Origin: Moritella sp. F3
Lineage (GTDB): Bacteria > Pseudomonadota > Gammaproteobacteria > Enterobacterales > Moritellaceae
Length of the DNA: 64,000 nt
NCBI RefSeq assembly: GCF_015082335.1
Contig: NZ_BLRL01000002.1
Coordinates: forward strand, 286,569-350,568
Direction of reading: 5' to 3'
The notes under the pieces are model-generated. The model was given only the letters and a program-made list of their open reading frames with translations. It made no database searches and was not told the origin of the DNA. Of the stretch, positions 26,603 through 35,749 are shown one piece after another. Positions within the stretch are counted from its first letter, which is position 1, and the number at the start of each line of letters is the position of its first letter. A program made the translations under genes and the position numbers.

Positions 26603-26944
26603 ATGTTAAATGATTTTTTAAATAAATTAGCAGCACAGCCTACTACAACTCAGTTCGAAGATGTCATCGCTGTTATTGATGCAAGCTATGATTTCACTCC
26701 CACTAAATTTTATAATGGCTACCTAGTAAACGAAGCAACTGAAAATACAGGTTCATGCAAATTGTTTGCGTTAGGCCGTTTAAATAAATTTACTAAACAA
26801 CAAATGCTAGAATGTTTTGGTACTTACTACCGTGATGATGTATTAAATAATCCAGACGGCGATGACCACGCTAACATCCGCTACTTTATGCGTACTGGTT
26901 GGTCAGGTATTCAATTTGAAACGCTACCGCTAAAATTAAAATAA
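26603..26944 (+). CDS. HopJ family protein
   Basis: 113 residues. FYNGYLVNEATENTGSCKLF and the C-terminal MRTGWSGIQFE match the HopJ type III effector family, small soluble proteins widespread in marine gammaproteobacteria without secretion systems, so the effector name is probably misleading. ATG at 26603 starts MLNDFLNKL as in other members; the upstream ATG (26591) and TTG (26588) lack ribosome-binding support. Confidence 0.85.
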   Translation: MLNDFLNKLAAQPTTTQFEDVIAVIDASYDFTPTKFYNGYLVNEATENTGSCKLFALGRLNKFTKQQMLECFGTYYRDDVLNNPDGDDHANIRYFMRTGWSGIQFETLPLKLK

Positions 26945-26970
26945 TGTTAACGCATTAACTTGATTTTAAA

Positions 26971-26996
26971 GCAGAGAAAACCATGTTTTTCTCTGC
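26971..26996 (+). terminator. Terminator of the hopJ gene
   Basis: GCAGAGAAAA and TTTTTCTCTGC pair around CCATG, giving a 10-bp stem followed by TTATATT. It begins 26 bp after the stop. Confidence 0.65.
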
Positions 26997-27117
26997 TTAT
27001 ATTCCTTAACTATCATCACCTATTTTAATCTATCCGCCTAACCGTATTTAACCCGTTATACTTATAACAACTGCGTTATTTCTCCCAGCTTTAGCAAATA
27101 GCTAACAAGGAGTTGAT

Positions 27118-27801
27118 ATGTATATTCATTTGAATGGTTTTAACTTTGAATTTTCAAAGCAAGTGATCGCCTCTTTTATCGACAGTGATGAATATCAACA
27201 ACAATCATCTGACATCGCAGGTATTCACCTTACCGATACCTACCAGCAAATGCTGCAGGCCGGTATCAGTAAAAGCGAACTCATAAAAGCAATATTAAAC
27301 TACCATATCAGTATTTTAAATGAAGATGGCATCAGTATTGAAACAATAAAAAAATCAAATTGTAGGGATAATAACGTCAGTTTTTTAGTTGATATTAAAA
27401 GTGACAGCGTTGCTCGATTTATAAATAGCGATAATAAAAAAGAAAACAGCGTGTGTATTAACATGCGTAATTTTGAGCATAAATTTACCCTGACTTATTG
27501 GCAATTAATTCAACTCAAAGAATCTTATCGTGATAAAGAAATAGATCAGCTGCTCATCCTATTTTTAGAAACTTTTAAAACAATCATGGAAACTGATGAT
27601 ACGTCATCACGCCAATGCCATTATGCGGTCCTAGTAACAACAGGGTTATTATTATTCGCAGAGCAACTCAATATTCTTGATGCCATCCAATTCAAAGAGA
27701 TAGAATTTGAGCTTAACGAAAATAGGTTGTTATTAAATTTACCCGCTGGTTTAGAAACCTGTTTATTTGAGCTTGAATTTAATATCGACAAATCACGCTA
27801 A
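27118..27801 (+). CDS. Soluble protein of unknown function
   Basis: 227 residues, no signal peptide or membrane segment. It appears to contain two parts: an N-terminal helical region with DTYQQMLQAGISKSELIKAI and a C-terminal region starting FTLTYWQLIQLKESYRDKEI. AAGGAG just upstream of ATG is a strong ribosome-binding site, so it is expressed protein, but I do not recognise a family. It is monocistronic, followed by a hairpin. Confidence 0.7.
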   Translation: MYIHLNGFNFEFSKQVIASFIDSDEYQQQSSDIAGIHLTDTYQQMLQAGISKSELIKAILNYHISILNEDGISIETIKKSNCRDNNVSFLVDIKSDSVARFINSDNKKENSVCINMRNFEHKFTLTYWQLIQLKESYRDKEIDQLLILFLETFKTIMETDDTSSRQCHYAVLVTTGLLLFAEQLNILDAIQFKEIEFELNENRLLLNLPAGLETCLFELEFNIDKSR

Positions 27802-27859
27802 TCAACACGACCCACGATTTACAAAACACCTAACTATAGTTACTAATAAGTAAGTAATA

Positions 27860-27886
27860 AATGACCGTTTTATTTTAACGGTCATT
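27860..27886. terminator. Hairpin downstream of 27118-27801
   Basis: Perfect 10-bp inverted repeat AATGACCGTT / AACGGTCATT with loop TTATTTT, 58 bp after the stop. The following bases are AAATACTG, so the T-tract is missing and its role as terminator is uncertain. Confidence 0.5.
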
Positions 27887-28077
27887 AAATACTGACAATA
27901 GCTTTATTTTGTGTGAATTTATTTTTCAGGCTAAGCATATAATTTTAAAAATGTTTATAGATACAGAATAAAATCTACTGATTTTCAGCTAAATAACCTT
28001 AAAGATATTAACGCAACTGCCGATTATATAGACCTAGCCAGCGGTTTGGCCATGTTCATTAGGTAGGTAGAATTGAT

Positions 28078-29907
28078 ATGAAAATTAGGGATAAATTATT
28101 AGGCCTTGCTGGCATTTCAGTCAGTGCATTACTAGCTGTAGTCGGTATGTCTTGGGTTGCGAATAACACAGTGATGGCAATTAATCACGCCGCTACCGAT
28201 GTCAAACAGCTTGAAATAACGTTATTAAATTTACGCCGTAATGAGAAAGACTTCTTGCTACGACATGACACTAAATATCTCGACAAGTTTAAAGCTAATT
28301 ACACTCTATTCCAACGTGAATTAACGCAATTAGAGGATGAACTTGCTACGCTTAACATTCGTATTCCTAGCGTCACAACATTAGCAGCATCCATGCAAGA
28401 CTATGACAGTAGCATGACAGCTCTCGTTAATAATTATCAAACTCTCGGACTGAGCGTCGAAGAGGGATTATTAAAACGCCTTGAAACCCGCTATGCAGGT
28501 TTACTGCAAACAGCCGATCGTTACAATCGTAATCTTTTGATCACGACCGACCTTGCACAAACAGCGAAAATGTTCGCACTGCTTGGCAAGCCAGAGTACA
28601 GCCTTAACTATCAGGCTAAACTTGGACTTTACGATCAACAGCTCACTCTCGATTTTGGCAATCGTTATACCGAATTCCGTGACACAATGGATGAAATTAT
28701 TAACCAATACAATATTATTGGTAGTACCCATACTGAAGGGTTACGTGGCGATATGCGCGGTAATTCACATCAAGTCGAAAAAGTGTTCAAAACCGTTAGC
28801 GCACAGCTTGATGATGAAATTTCAGGGCAGCAGCAACGAACCATGAACCTTATTCTCACGGCCGTATTAATTGTCATAGCCGCCTTATTAACACTTTCTT
28901 GGTTAATCAGCAGTTCAATCCAACGTCGCATGCAAGCTCTTAGTGAGTTAATGGCTACAATCGCACAGAGCCATGATTTAACCGCCGTTGCAGATGAAAA
29001 AGGTAACGATGAACTATCGCATATGGCGGGTAACTTTAATTACCTATTGACCCATCTGCGTGAGCTTGTCAGTAATGTGCAGTCAGCAGTATACGAGCTT
29101 GGCTCTGCCTCGACAGAATTGCAAAGTCGTAGTGTCGATTCAGAAACAGCAATGAGCCGTCAACAAGCTGAAACTGACGCAGTGGCAACAGCGATTACCG
29201 AAATGGGTTCAACGATCCGTGAGATTGCTAACAATACTGAAAGTGCGGCAAGTAATGCCGACAATAGTCATAATGGCGCAATGGAAGGTTTATCAGAGGT
29301 CAGCGCGACTAAAGATCGCATTCGTATTTTATCTGACGACTTATCTAAAACGAGTAATGAAATCTCAAATCTATCGACACTATCAGATAATATAGGCTCA
29401 GTGCTCGATGTGATCCGTTCAATCGCAGAGCAGACTAACCTGCTTGCACTTAACGCAGCGATTGAAGCTGCAAGAGCTGGAGAACAAGGGCGTGGGTTTG
29501 CTGTTGTGGCGGATGAAGTTCGCTCTCTGGCCTTAAGAACGCGCCAATCGACAGAAGAAATTACCAGTATAATAGCCACCTTACAAGATCAAACGGGCCA
29601 AGTTGTTATGCACATAACGCGCTGCCACGAACAGGGCGAATTAAGTGTTCAGCAAGCAGATAGCGCGGAGTCAAAAATTGGCCAAATTATGACTGACATG
29701 CAACTCATCATGGATACCAGTACCCAGATCGCGACGGCAGTCGAACAACAAACCGTGGTCTCTGATGAAATTGGCCGGAACGTTACCTCGATTCGTGATA
29801 TCACTAGCCAAAATTCACAAATCACTCATGAGAACGCACAAGCAGCCAGTTCCGTTGCCGTCCAAGCTAAGAACTTAGATCAAGCTATCGCTCAATATAC
29901 CGTGTGA
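28078..29907 (+). CDS. Methyl-accepting chemotaxis protein with HBM-type sensor
   Basis: 609 residues. TM1 lies at ~8-30 and TM2 at ~258-280. Between them the periplasmic helical segment contains [25 protein letters not shown] wording (around residues 52-72), typical of helical bimodular (HBM) sensors. A HAMP follows ([14 protein letters not shown]), then a long signalling coiled coil with the hairpin tip [20 protein letters not shown]. It would transmit ligand binding to CheA/CheW; HBM receptors studied elsewhere bind organic acids or similar metabolites. No che genes are nearby. A strong terminator follows. Confidence 0.95.
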   Translation: MKIRDKLLGLAGISVSALLAVVGMSWVANNTVMAINHAATDVKQLEITLLNLRRNEKDFLLRHDTKYLDKFKANYTLFQRELTQLEDELATLNIRIPSVTTLAASMQDYDSSMTALVNNYQTLGLSVEEGLLKRLETRYAGLLQTADRYNRNLLITTDLAQTAKMFALLGKPEYSLNYQAKLGLYDQQLTLDFGNRYTEFRDTMDEIINQYNIIGSTHTEGLRGDMRGNSHQVEKVFKTVSAQLDDEISGQQQRTMNLILTAVLIVIAALLTLSWLISSSIQRRMQALSELMATIAQSHDLTAVADEKGNDELSHMAGNFNYLLTHLRELVSNVQSAVYELGSASTELQSRSVDSETAMSRQQAETDAVATAITEMGSTIREIANNTESAASNADNSHNGAMEGLSEVSATKDRIRILSDDLSKTSNEISNLSTLSDNIGSVLDVIRSIAEQTNLLALNAAIEAARAGEQGRGFAVVADEVRSLALRTRQSTEEITSIIATLQDQTGQVVMHITRCHEQGELSVQQADSAESKIGQIMTDMQLIMDTSTQIATAVEQQTVVSDEIGRNVTSIRDITSQNSQITHENAQAASSVAVQAKNLDQAIAQYTV

Positions 29908-29965
29908 TGATATGACTTAGCGACTCGCTTAATGCCAATGATGAGCATAACTCAGTAGTAGAAAT

Positions 29966-29997
29966 AAAAAGACCGAAGTCATCGCTTCGGTCTTTTT
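29966..29997. terminator. Bidirectional terminator after the chemoreceptor gene
   Basis: AAAAAGACCGAAG and CTTCGGTCTTTTT form a stem of about 12 bp with a short loop, with A-run before and T-run after. It serves the converging chemoreceptor and thioesterase genes. Confidence 0.92.
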
Positions 29998-30028
29998 CCA
30001 TGAACCCTATAACATCATAAAATGTAGA

Positions 30029-30568
30029 TTAACTATTATCTTTTATTGCCTGTTGCATCGCTAACCATTTTTCAACCACTGGGTGCAGGGTTTTATCATC
30101 GCTACTATCAATAATAGAACCATGGAGTTCTGAGTCTGCCGTTAATAATGAAAGAGGCGTCACGGCCTTCCCTGATTTCAAATTAATCTCTTTCACTAAC
30201 CCTATTGCGACCAATTTTTTACCACAAAAGAATTGGTGTTGATAATAGAAGTATTTGTCATCCCAGCTCAAAATTTCGGTCGTCATCGTAAACGCTTGAA
30301 ACGGGCCAATAGGCTTTAAGTAAATAAAGTCTTGTGCAGCAATCATGCGCAAGCCATAACGACCTGACAGTGCCAGTCGAGAGCTGTGCCAGATACCAAA
30401 GCGCCCTAGTTCCATAAAACTAAATACCCGGTAATTAGGTAAGTGATCACGCCAACCAAGGTCGTGTAACCACACTCGAAACCGATCACTGCGTTTATCA
30501 ACCAATGCCACCGCATCCTGCTTACGAGCACTAAAAATAATAATGAGCATTCTAAAAAATAAATTCAT
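30029..30568 (-). CDS. Thioesterase-like (hotdog-fold, THEM6/4HBT_2 type) protein
   Basis: 179 residues. An N-terminal hydrophobic helix is followed by a hotdog domain: YRVFSFMELGRFGIWHSSRL, then AAQDFIYLKPIGPFQAFTM and FFCGKKLVAIGLVKEI. This wording matches the THEM6-like acyl-CoA thioesterase group found in many bacteria. The catalytic residue cannot be assigned by eye. Possibly peripheral to the inner membrane. Single gene. Confidence 0.75.
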   Translation of the reverse strand: MNLFFRMLIIIFSARKQDAVALVDKRSDRFRVWLHDLGWRDHLPNYRVFSFMELGRFGIWHSSRLALSGRYGLRMIAAQDFIYLKPIGPFQAFTMTTEILSWDDKYFYYQHQFFCGKKLVAIGLVKEINLKSGKAVTPLSLLTADSELHGSIIDSSDDKTLHPVVEKWLAMQQAIKDNS

Positions 30569-30708
30569 GTTAATCCCTTACATAAAATAAATTGAGCTAA
30601 CATACTGACTTTAAATTATAAAATGTAAAGCCTATTCATATATAAATCATTAATATCAATAGAAAACAATGTCATCATTAAATAATTGCCGCGCGCTACT
30701 TACTCTTA

Positions 30709-31317
30709 CTAGGCTAAAGTCATCGAGATACCGAGTACAATAAACAACACACCGCAACATTGATTAAAGCTCTGCCCATTCTGCATTAGCTTAGGACGAA
30801 TGCTATGAGCCACGCAAGCAATGCCATATTCAGCTAAAAACTCGACACACACAAAAGTTACCGCGATAACAATAAACTGCGGCAACAAGTCCATAGCAGG
30901 ATCAATAAACTGCGCTAAGAATGCAGTAAAAAACAACAGCACCTTAGGATTTGATAGCGCAGCAAAAAAACCTTGTCGAAACAGACTTGCCGCGCTATAT
31001 GACTGACTTTCAGCAAGCTCTGTTAACTCCAGCGCCGGTGCACTCCACAACTTGATCCCGAGCCAAACGAGATAAGCAGCACCAATCCACTGCAGTGCCG
31101 TCATGGCCTCAGGTTGCGCCTGCAATATCGCGCCTAATCCAAACATAGCAATCGCAATTAAAATCAAAAATCCAAATACCCCACCACATATAGTAAAGAG
31201 TGTTCGGCGATGTCCATATCGAGCACCATGACTTAATGCCAACAATGAATTAGGCCCAGGGACAACCGCTAATCCCATCGCTGCAACTAAAAAAACTAAC
31301 CAAAGATTAAACGCCAT
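30709..31317 (-). CDS. LysE/RhtB-family amino-acid exporter
   Basis: About 202 residues with six transmembrane helices. The signature VPGPNSLLALSHGARYGHRR and GLGAILQAQP..LQWIGAAYLVWLGIKL places it in the RhtB/LysE family that exports amino acids such as threonine, homoserine or arginine. The third of three consecutive ATGs (31317) has the best spacing to AGGA. It is divergent from the GlxA-type AraC regulator (31462), a standard regulator-exporter pairing. Confidence 0.93.
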   Translation of the reverse strand: MAFNLWLVFLVAAMGLAVVPGPNSLLALSHGARYGHRRTLFTICGGVFGFLILIAIAMFGLGAILQAQPEAMTALQWIGAAYLVWLGIKLWSAPALELTELAESQSYSAASLFRQGFFAALSNPKVLLFFTAFLAQFIDPAMDLLPQFIVIAVTFVCVEFLAEYGIACVAHSIRPKLMQNGQSFNQCCGVLFIVLGISMTLA

Positions 31318-31461
31318 CATCATGTCCTATTAATAAGTGTATAAAAGTACAATGAGTATAAAATTTGAATATAAAAACAAACGGTATGATTTAGACGTAT
31401 AATGGTATTATATGGACACACTTATCATGCATTACGCGTACATCAAGAATGGATCCTAGTT

Positions 31462-32436
31462 ATGAACTTAGCAGACGTGCGCTTTCTACTTCTCCCCTTA
31501 CCTGAATTTAATATGCTACCGTTTGGTGGATTCTTAGATAAGCTGCGCTTTTCAGCTGATGATGCCGACCATAGCCAGCAGCGACATTGTTCATGGCAAG
31601 TGCTCGGGTTAGATAAAAGTAACCTAGTATCGAGCAGTGGCATCCCCATCGCGATACCAGCAACGCCGGCAGACATAAACTTGTGTCAGTATGATTATCT
31701 GGTTATTTTTGGCTGTCGCAGTGCGCGTAAAGCACAGCAGCAAGCACAAGATTATGGGCCATTTTTAAAACAAGCGGCGGCACAGGGACTCACTTTAATT
31801 AGTATTGATAATGCGTGTTTTACGTTAGCAGAGTTAGGCCTCTTAAATGACCATAAAGTCACTGTTCACTGGCGCCACATTAACGAATTCAGTCATGCCT
31901 ATCCACGTTTAGAGATCGCAAGTGAACAACTATATTGTATTGATAACAAGCGTATCAGCTGTTCTGGTGGCAGTGCAGCCATTGATTTAGCGGTAGCGAT
32001 ACTCTGTCACCATCTTGGACAAACGTGGGCAATTAAAGGACTCGCAGATATGCTCATTGATGAAAGCCGCAGCCAACTACATCAGCTCAAATCTAGGCAG
32101 CAAACACAACATCATGACCGCCACTTGGGGCGAACGATTGCCTTGATGCAAGAATTGATGGCCAGTAATACATCAATAGAAAAATTAGCAGCGCTTACAG
32201 GTTTAAGCCGTCGACAATTAGATCGGCATTTTAAGTGTTATTTTAAGCTTTCTGCTCATCAATACTGGAGCGAAATGCGCTTACAACATGTGCATTGGCG
32301 ATTAATCAATTCTGACCATAGCCTAGCAAACCTAGCAGATGAAGTTGGTTTTCAAGATAGCAGTTATTTGTGCAAAGTGTTTCGGCAACGATTTAATCTC
32401 TCGCCGGGCCAACTACGTCGCCAGCAAAAACAATGA
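31462..32436 (+). CDS. GlxA-type AraC-family transcriptional regulator
   Basis: 324 residues. The N-terminal half is a DJ-1/PfpI-like amidotransferase domain (YDYLVIFGCRSARK, ISIDNACFTLAELGLLNDHK, SGGSAAIDLAVAIL). The C-terminal ~100 residues carry two AraC helix-turn-helices (IEKLAALTGLSRRQLDRHFK and LANLADEVGFQDSSYLCKVF). I chose the ATG at 31462 over 31402 since the upstream 20 residues do not fit the fold, though GGAT is only a weak SD. Likely controls the divergent RhtB exporter in response to an amino acid or arginine-like compound, by analogy. Confidence 0.9.
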   Translation: MNLADVRFLLLPLPEFNMLPFGGFLDKLRFSADDADHSQQRHCSWQVLGLDKSNLVSSSGIPIAIPATPADINLCQYDYLVIFGCRSARKAQQQAQDYGPFLKQAAAQGLTLISIDNACFTLAELGLLNDHKVTVHWRHINEFSHAYPRLEIASEQLYCIDNKRISCSGGSAAIDLAVAILCHHLGQTWAIKGLADMLIDESRSQLHQLKSRQQTQHHDRHLGRTIALMQELMASNTSIEKLAALTGLSRRQLDRHFKCYFKLSAHQYWSEMRLQHVHWRLINSDHSLANLADEVGFQDSSYLCKVFRQRFNLSPGQLRRQQKQ

Positions 32437-32604
32437 TGTAAGTAGACACTGCATTGATTGTCTATTACCTATACGAATATCACTACTTAGTCCGCAGTCC
32501 TAATAATTATATCCTTAGAGGTAGCATAAATGATGCTTGTATATTGCAATCAATATCCAAAAAAGGCATATTAAAAAATTATTAACAATAATAGTTCACT
32601 AAAA

Positions 32605-35337
32605 ATGCGGTCTTTTGAATCAAATAAACGAATTTATATTTCAATTTCGTTCTATATTTTATCGATTATTAGCTTAGCTATTTATAGTTACTTTCAAGAA
32701 AAAAATCATATATATACAGCGCTTGATTTAAAATTAAAGACTGCGGCACTAACCATATCCTCGCTATTGCCTAACAATTTTCATCAACAAGATATGATCT
32801 ATGATGAAAATTCTGCGCAACTCAATTTAAGCAATAGAAACGCATTAACAACATACGTAAAAAATGCCAATATTAGTAACTTATATACCCTGATTATACG
32901 TGATAATAAAATCCTGTTTACGTCATCGAGCATGACACCAGTTGATAATCCCCACGATAAAACAAATACTGATTTTTTATCTGCCTACAACGATGCAGAT
33001 CCTAGCCTCTATGCTATTTTTGCTGATAAACAGCCACAGTTAGTCGAATATCAAGATAAATGGGGACGCTTCCGCAGTATCTTTATCCCTCTCCATGCAG
33101 CAGACGGAAGTCTTTACATTGCTGCTGCCGATATCACCATAGATACCGTGTCCGCGCAATTGAATGAACATTTCAACAAAGCGATGTTTATCTCCGCTAT
33201 TTTTATGTTCACCATATTTGCTCTGTTCTTGATACAAACCGTCAACTATCGCCAGCAAGTAGCACAACTGCGCAAAAAAGTGACACTACGCAGCAATGAA
33301 CTCGTACGCAGTGAAGCCAAGCTAAATTCTATTTTTGAACACTCGCCAGTCGGTATTTTTCATTACAACAAACAAGGCGTATTACTTAAGACTAATCGTC
33401 ATTTTGAAGAAATTATTGGCGCGAACAAAGATGGTTTAATCGGCTTTAACATGCTAGAAAAAATACAAAACACACAGCTATCCAATGCTATAAAGTTATC
33501 GCTAAAGGGACAAGTAAGCACCTTTGAAGGTGAGTACATCTCGGTGTCACATAGCAAGAAGTCATATTTAGAAGTCGATTTAGTGCCGCTCTATTCCAGC
33601 TCAGGTGAAATCGACGGCGGCGTTGGTGTATGTGACGACATCACAGTACAGCAACAAAACACGGCTAACTTACAAAAACTATCACGCGTTGTTGAATGCA
33701 GCTTAGACGGAATTATGATCACTGATACCAAAGGGATCATTGAATACGTGAATCCGCAATTCACCCAAATGACTGGTTATTCCTCTGTAGAATCTATTGG
33801 TAATAAAGCCAATTTCTTCCGTTCAAAAACAACCAAAAACGCCATTTACAACAAACTATGGAACAGTATTTCACAAGGTGAGGAGTGGACAGGTGAAGTA
33901 CAAAACAAACGTAAAAATGAAGACTTATACTGGGCAAAAGTGACCATTATACCAATGACTAATTCAAGTGGTAAAATAACTCACTTTATCGGTATTCAAG
34001 TCGATATCACCGAGTCGAGAGTTATATCAAAGCAAATAGCCTATCAAGCAAAACACGATATGTTAACTGGCCTAATAAATCGTTACGAATTTGAACACCA
34101 ACTCACAGATGCCGTCTGTAGCGCCCAAGGCAGTCGACTTACTCACGTATTATGCTTCCTAGATTTAGACCAATTCAAAATCATTAATGATACTTGTGGC
34201 CACGCTGCAGGTGATGAGTTATTGCGCCAAGTTGCAGGGTTAATTGGTGATAACCTGCAGCCCAACGATATTCTCGCAAGACTCGGTGGTGACGAATTTG
34301 CAATATTGATACGCAACAGCCAGCTTACAGACGCAGTTATTATTGCTAATGAAATATTAGAAAAAGTGAAAAAATTCCAATTTATATGGAAGAAAAGTTG
34401 TTTTAGTGTTGGCGTCAGTATCGGTGTTGCTGAAATAAGTAATACCTCAGGCAATACCAGTGAAGTCTTGATCCATGCAGATTTGGCCTGTTATGCAGCG
34501 AAAGATTTAGGCCGTAACAGAGTCCATACTTATCATGATAATGATAAACTATTAGCCACTCGTGATGGTGAATTTCGCTGGGTCAACGAAATCAAAGAAG
34601 CGCTTAATGAAGACAGGTTTGAACTCTATGCTCAACCTATCTTCCCCCTCCAAGAGCCTGACCATAAGCCTGTGTTTGAAGTCCTATTACGCATGCTAGA
34701 TAAAAATGGCGACCTGATTGTCCCAGGCATATTCTTACCCATTGCAGAGCGCTATAATTTATCTCAGCCTATTGATCGCTGGGTCATCGAGCGAACATTA
34801 TTGTGGATGCGAACACATCGCCAACAACTTGATATGTTTGATCACATCAGTATTAACTTATCAGGGGCTTCATTGGGTGATGATGATCTGCTACAGCACA
34901 TTATGACGAATATAACCCAAGCGAATGTCCGCCCCCAACAGATCATGTTTGAAATAACCGAAACAGCCGCCATTAGTAACCTCGCTCATGCTACCGTCTT
35001 TATTAATACGTTAAGTACGTTTGGCTGCCAATTTGCATTAGATGACTTTGGTAGTGGCTTGTCCTCCTTTGCTTATCTCAAGAATCTACCCGTCAACACA
35101 CTGAAAATTGATGGCATATTTATTAAAGATATCTTAACGAATCCGATTGATGCCGCAATGGTAAAATCAATCAATGAGATTGGTCACTTAATGGAATTAA
35201 AAACCATTGCCGAATTCGTTGAAAACGATGCCATCAAACAAAAAATTGAAGCGATTGGTATCGATTTTGCGCAAGGCTATGGCATAGGAAAACCACAACC
35301 AATAGATAATATGCTCAAACTAACCCATCAATCATAA
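32605..35337 (+). CDS. Membrane-bound PAS-PAS-GGDEF-EAL c-di-GMP turnover protein
   Basis: 910 residues. TM1 at ~11-28 and TM2 at ~193-212 bracket a periplasmic sensor domain. Two PAS domains follow (starting near EHSPVGIFHYN and VECSLDGIMITD). The GGDEF domain has LARLGGDEFAILI intact. The EAL domain reads EVLLRM (EVL variant) but keeps the essential acidic and lysine residues: NLSG, FEITETA, LDDFGSGLSS, LKIDG, TIAEFVEN. The inhibitory RxxD site upstream of GGDEF is QPND, so product feedback is probably lost. Both cyclase and phosphodiesterase activities are possible. Confidence 0.93.
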   Translation: MRSFESNKRIYISISFYILSIISLAIYSYFQEKNHIYTALDLKLKTAALTISSLLPNNFHQQDMIYDENSAQLNLSNRNALTTYVKNANISNLYTLIIRDNKILFTSSSMTPVDNPHDKTNTDFLSAYNDADPSLYAIFADKQPQLVEYQDKWGRFRSIFIPLHAADGSLYIAAADITIDTVSAQLNEHFNKAMFISAIFMFTIFALFLIQTVNYRQQVAQLRKKVTLRSNELVRSEAKLNSIFEHSPVGIFHYNKQGVLLKTNRHFEEIIGANKDGLIGFNMLEKIQNTQLSNAIKLSLKGQVSTFEGEYISVSHSKKSYLEVDLVPLYSSSGEIDGGVGVCDDITVQQQNTANLQKLSRVVECSLDGIMITDTKGIIEYVNPQFTQMTGYSSVESIGNKANFFRSKTTKNAIYNKLWNSISQGEEWTGEVQNKRKNEDLYWAKVTIIPMTNSSGKITHFIGIQVDITESRVISKQIAYQAKHDMLTGLINRYEFEHQLTDAVCSAQGSRLTHVLCFLDLDQFKIINDTCGHAAGDELLRQVAGLIGDNLQPNDILARLGGDEFAILIRNSQLTDAVIIANEILEKVKKFQFIWKKSCFSVGVSIGVAEISNTSGNTSEVLIHADLACYAAKDLGRNRVHTYHDNDKLLATRDGEFRWVNEIKEALNEDRFELYAQPIFPLQEPDHKPVFEVLLRMLDKNGDLIVPGIFLPIAERYNLSQPIDRWVIERTLLWMRTHRQQLDMFDHISINLSGASLGDDDLLQHIMTNITQANVRPQQIMFEITETAAISNLAHATVFINTLSTFGCQFALDDFGSGLSSFAYLKNLPVNTLKIDGIFIKDILTNPIDAAMVKSINEIGHLMELKTIAEFVENDAIKQKIEAIGIDFAQGYGIGKPQPIDNMLKLTHQS

Positions 35338-35644
35338 TTACCAGTGATAGCTAAAAGTGCATTACCAAATAATTACTTATTACCGCGATTAACCTCAACA
35401 TTCCTCTGTTTTTATCTAAATAAACGCCTGTATCTGATCTTATTTAGCTGTATTTTGATTAAATCATCATCAGCTTCAACTAGCAAAACAGGCTAATAAC
35501 AGGTGCTAGATCACACTATTTAATGACTGTTTCAACAACGGCTGAAACACACTCAAATTTATTTGACAGATTAAACTATATTTTATAAATTGCAGTCTGA
35601 AAGAAGATATATAGTACTAAATAGGTATTAAAATAGAGGTGCAC
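35338..35644. other. Intergenic region upstream of the leader ORF and sdaC
   Basis: 307 bases, AT-rich. It ends in AGAGGT (35635-35640), the Shine-Dalgarno of the 34-codon leader. No tandem repeats; the region is likely to hold the promoter of the leader-sdaC transcript, which I cannot pin down. Confidence 0.4.
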
Positions 35645-35749
35645 ATGACCAATTTAACATGCGCATTTGTTCACTTTAATAGTGAAGCACGGATGAATTA
35701 TGACTATAGCTCTTTGCAGGTTTATACCTCTTATAGGAGATATCCATAA
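35645..35749 (+). CDS. Candidate Tyr/Ser-rich leader peptide upstream of sdaC
   Basis: 34 codons from ATG with AGAGGT 4 nt upstream. The last half encodes NYDYSSLQVYTSYRRYP, with five TAT tyrosine and three serine codons in 17. Its TAA shares the A of the permease ATG (TAATG), so ribosomes finishing the leader can restart on the permease. The AGGAG of the permease lies inside the leader. This looks like a translationally coupled control ORF; whether it is translated is untested. Confidence 0.5.
   Translation: MTNLTCAFVHFNSEARMNYDYSSLQVYTSYRRYP

Noticed and set aside
26603..26944. Type III secretion effector from the HopJ name
   Set aside because: No secretion genes in the window, and the family is housekeeping in many free-living marine bacteria.
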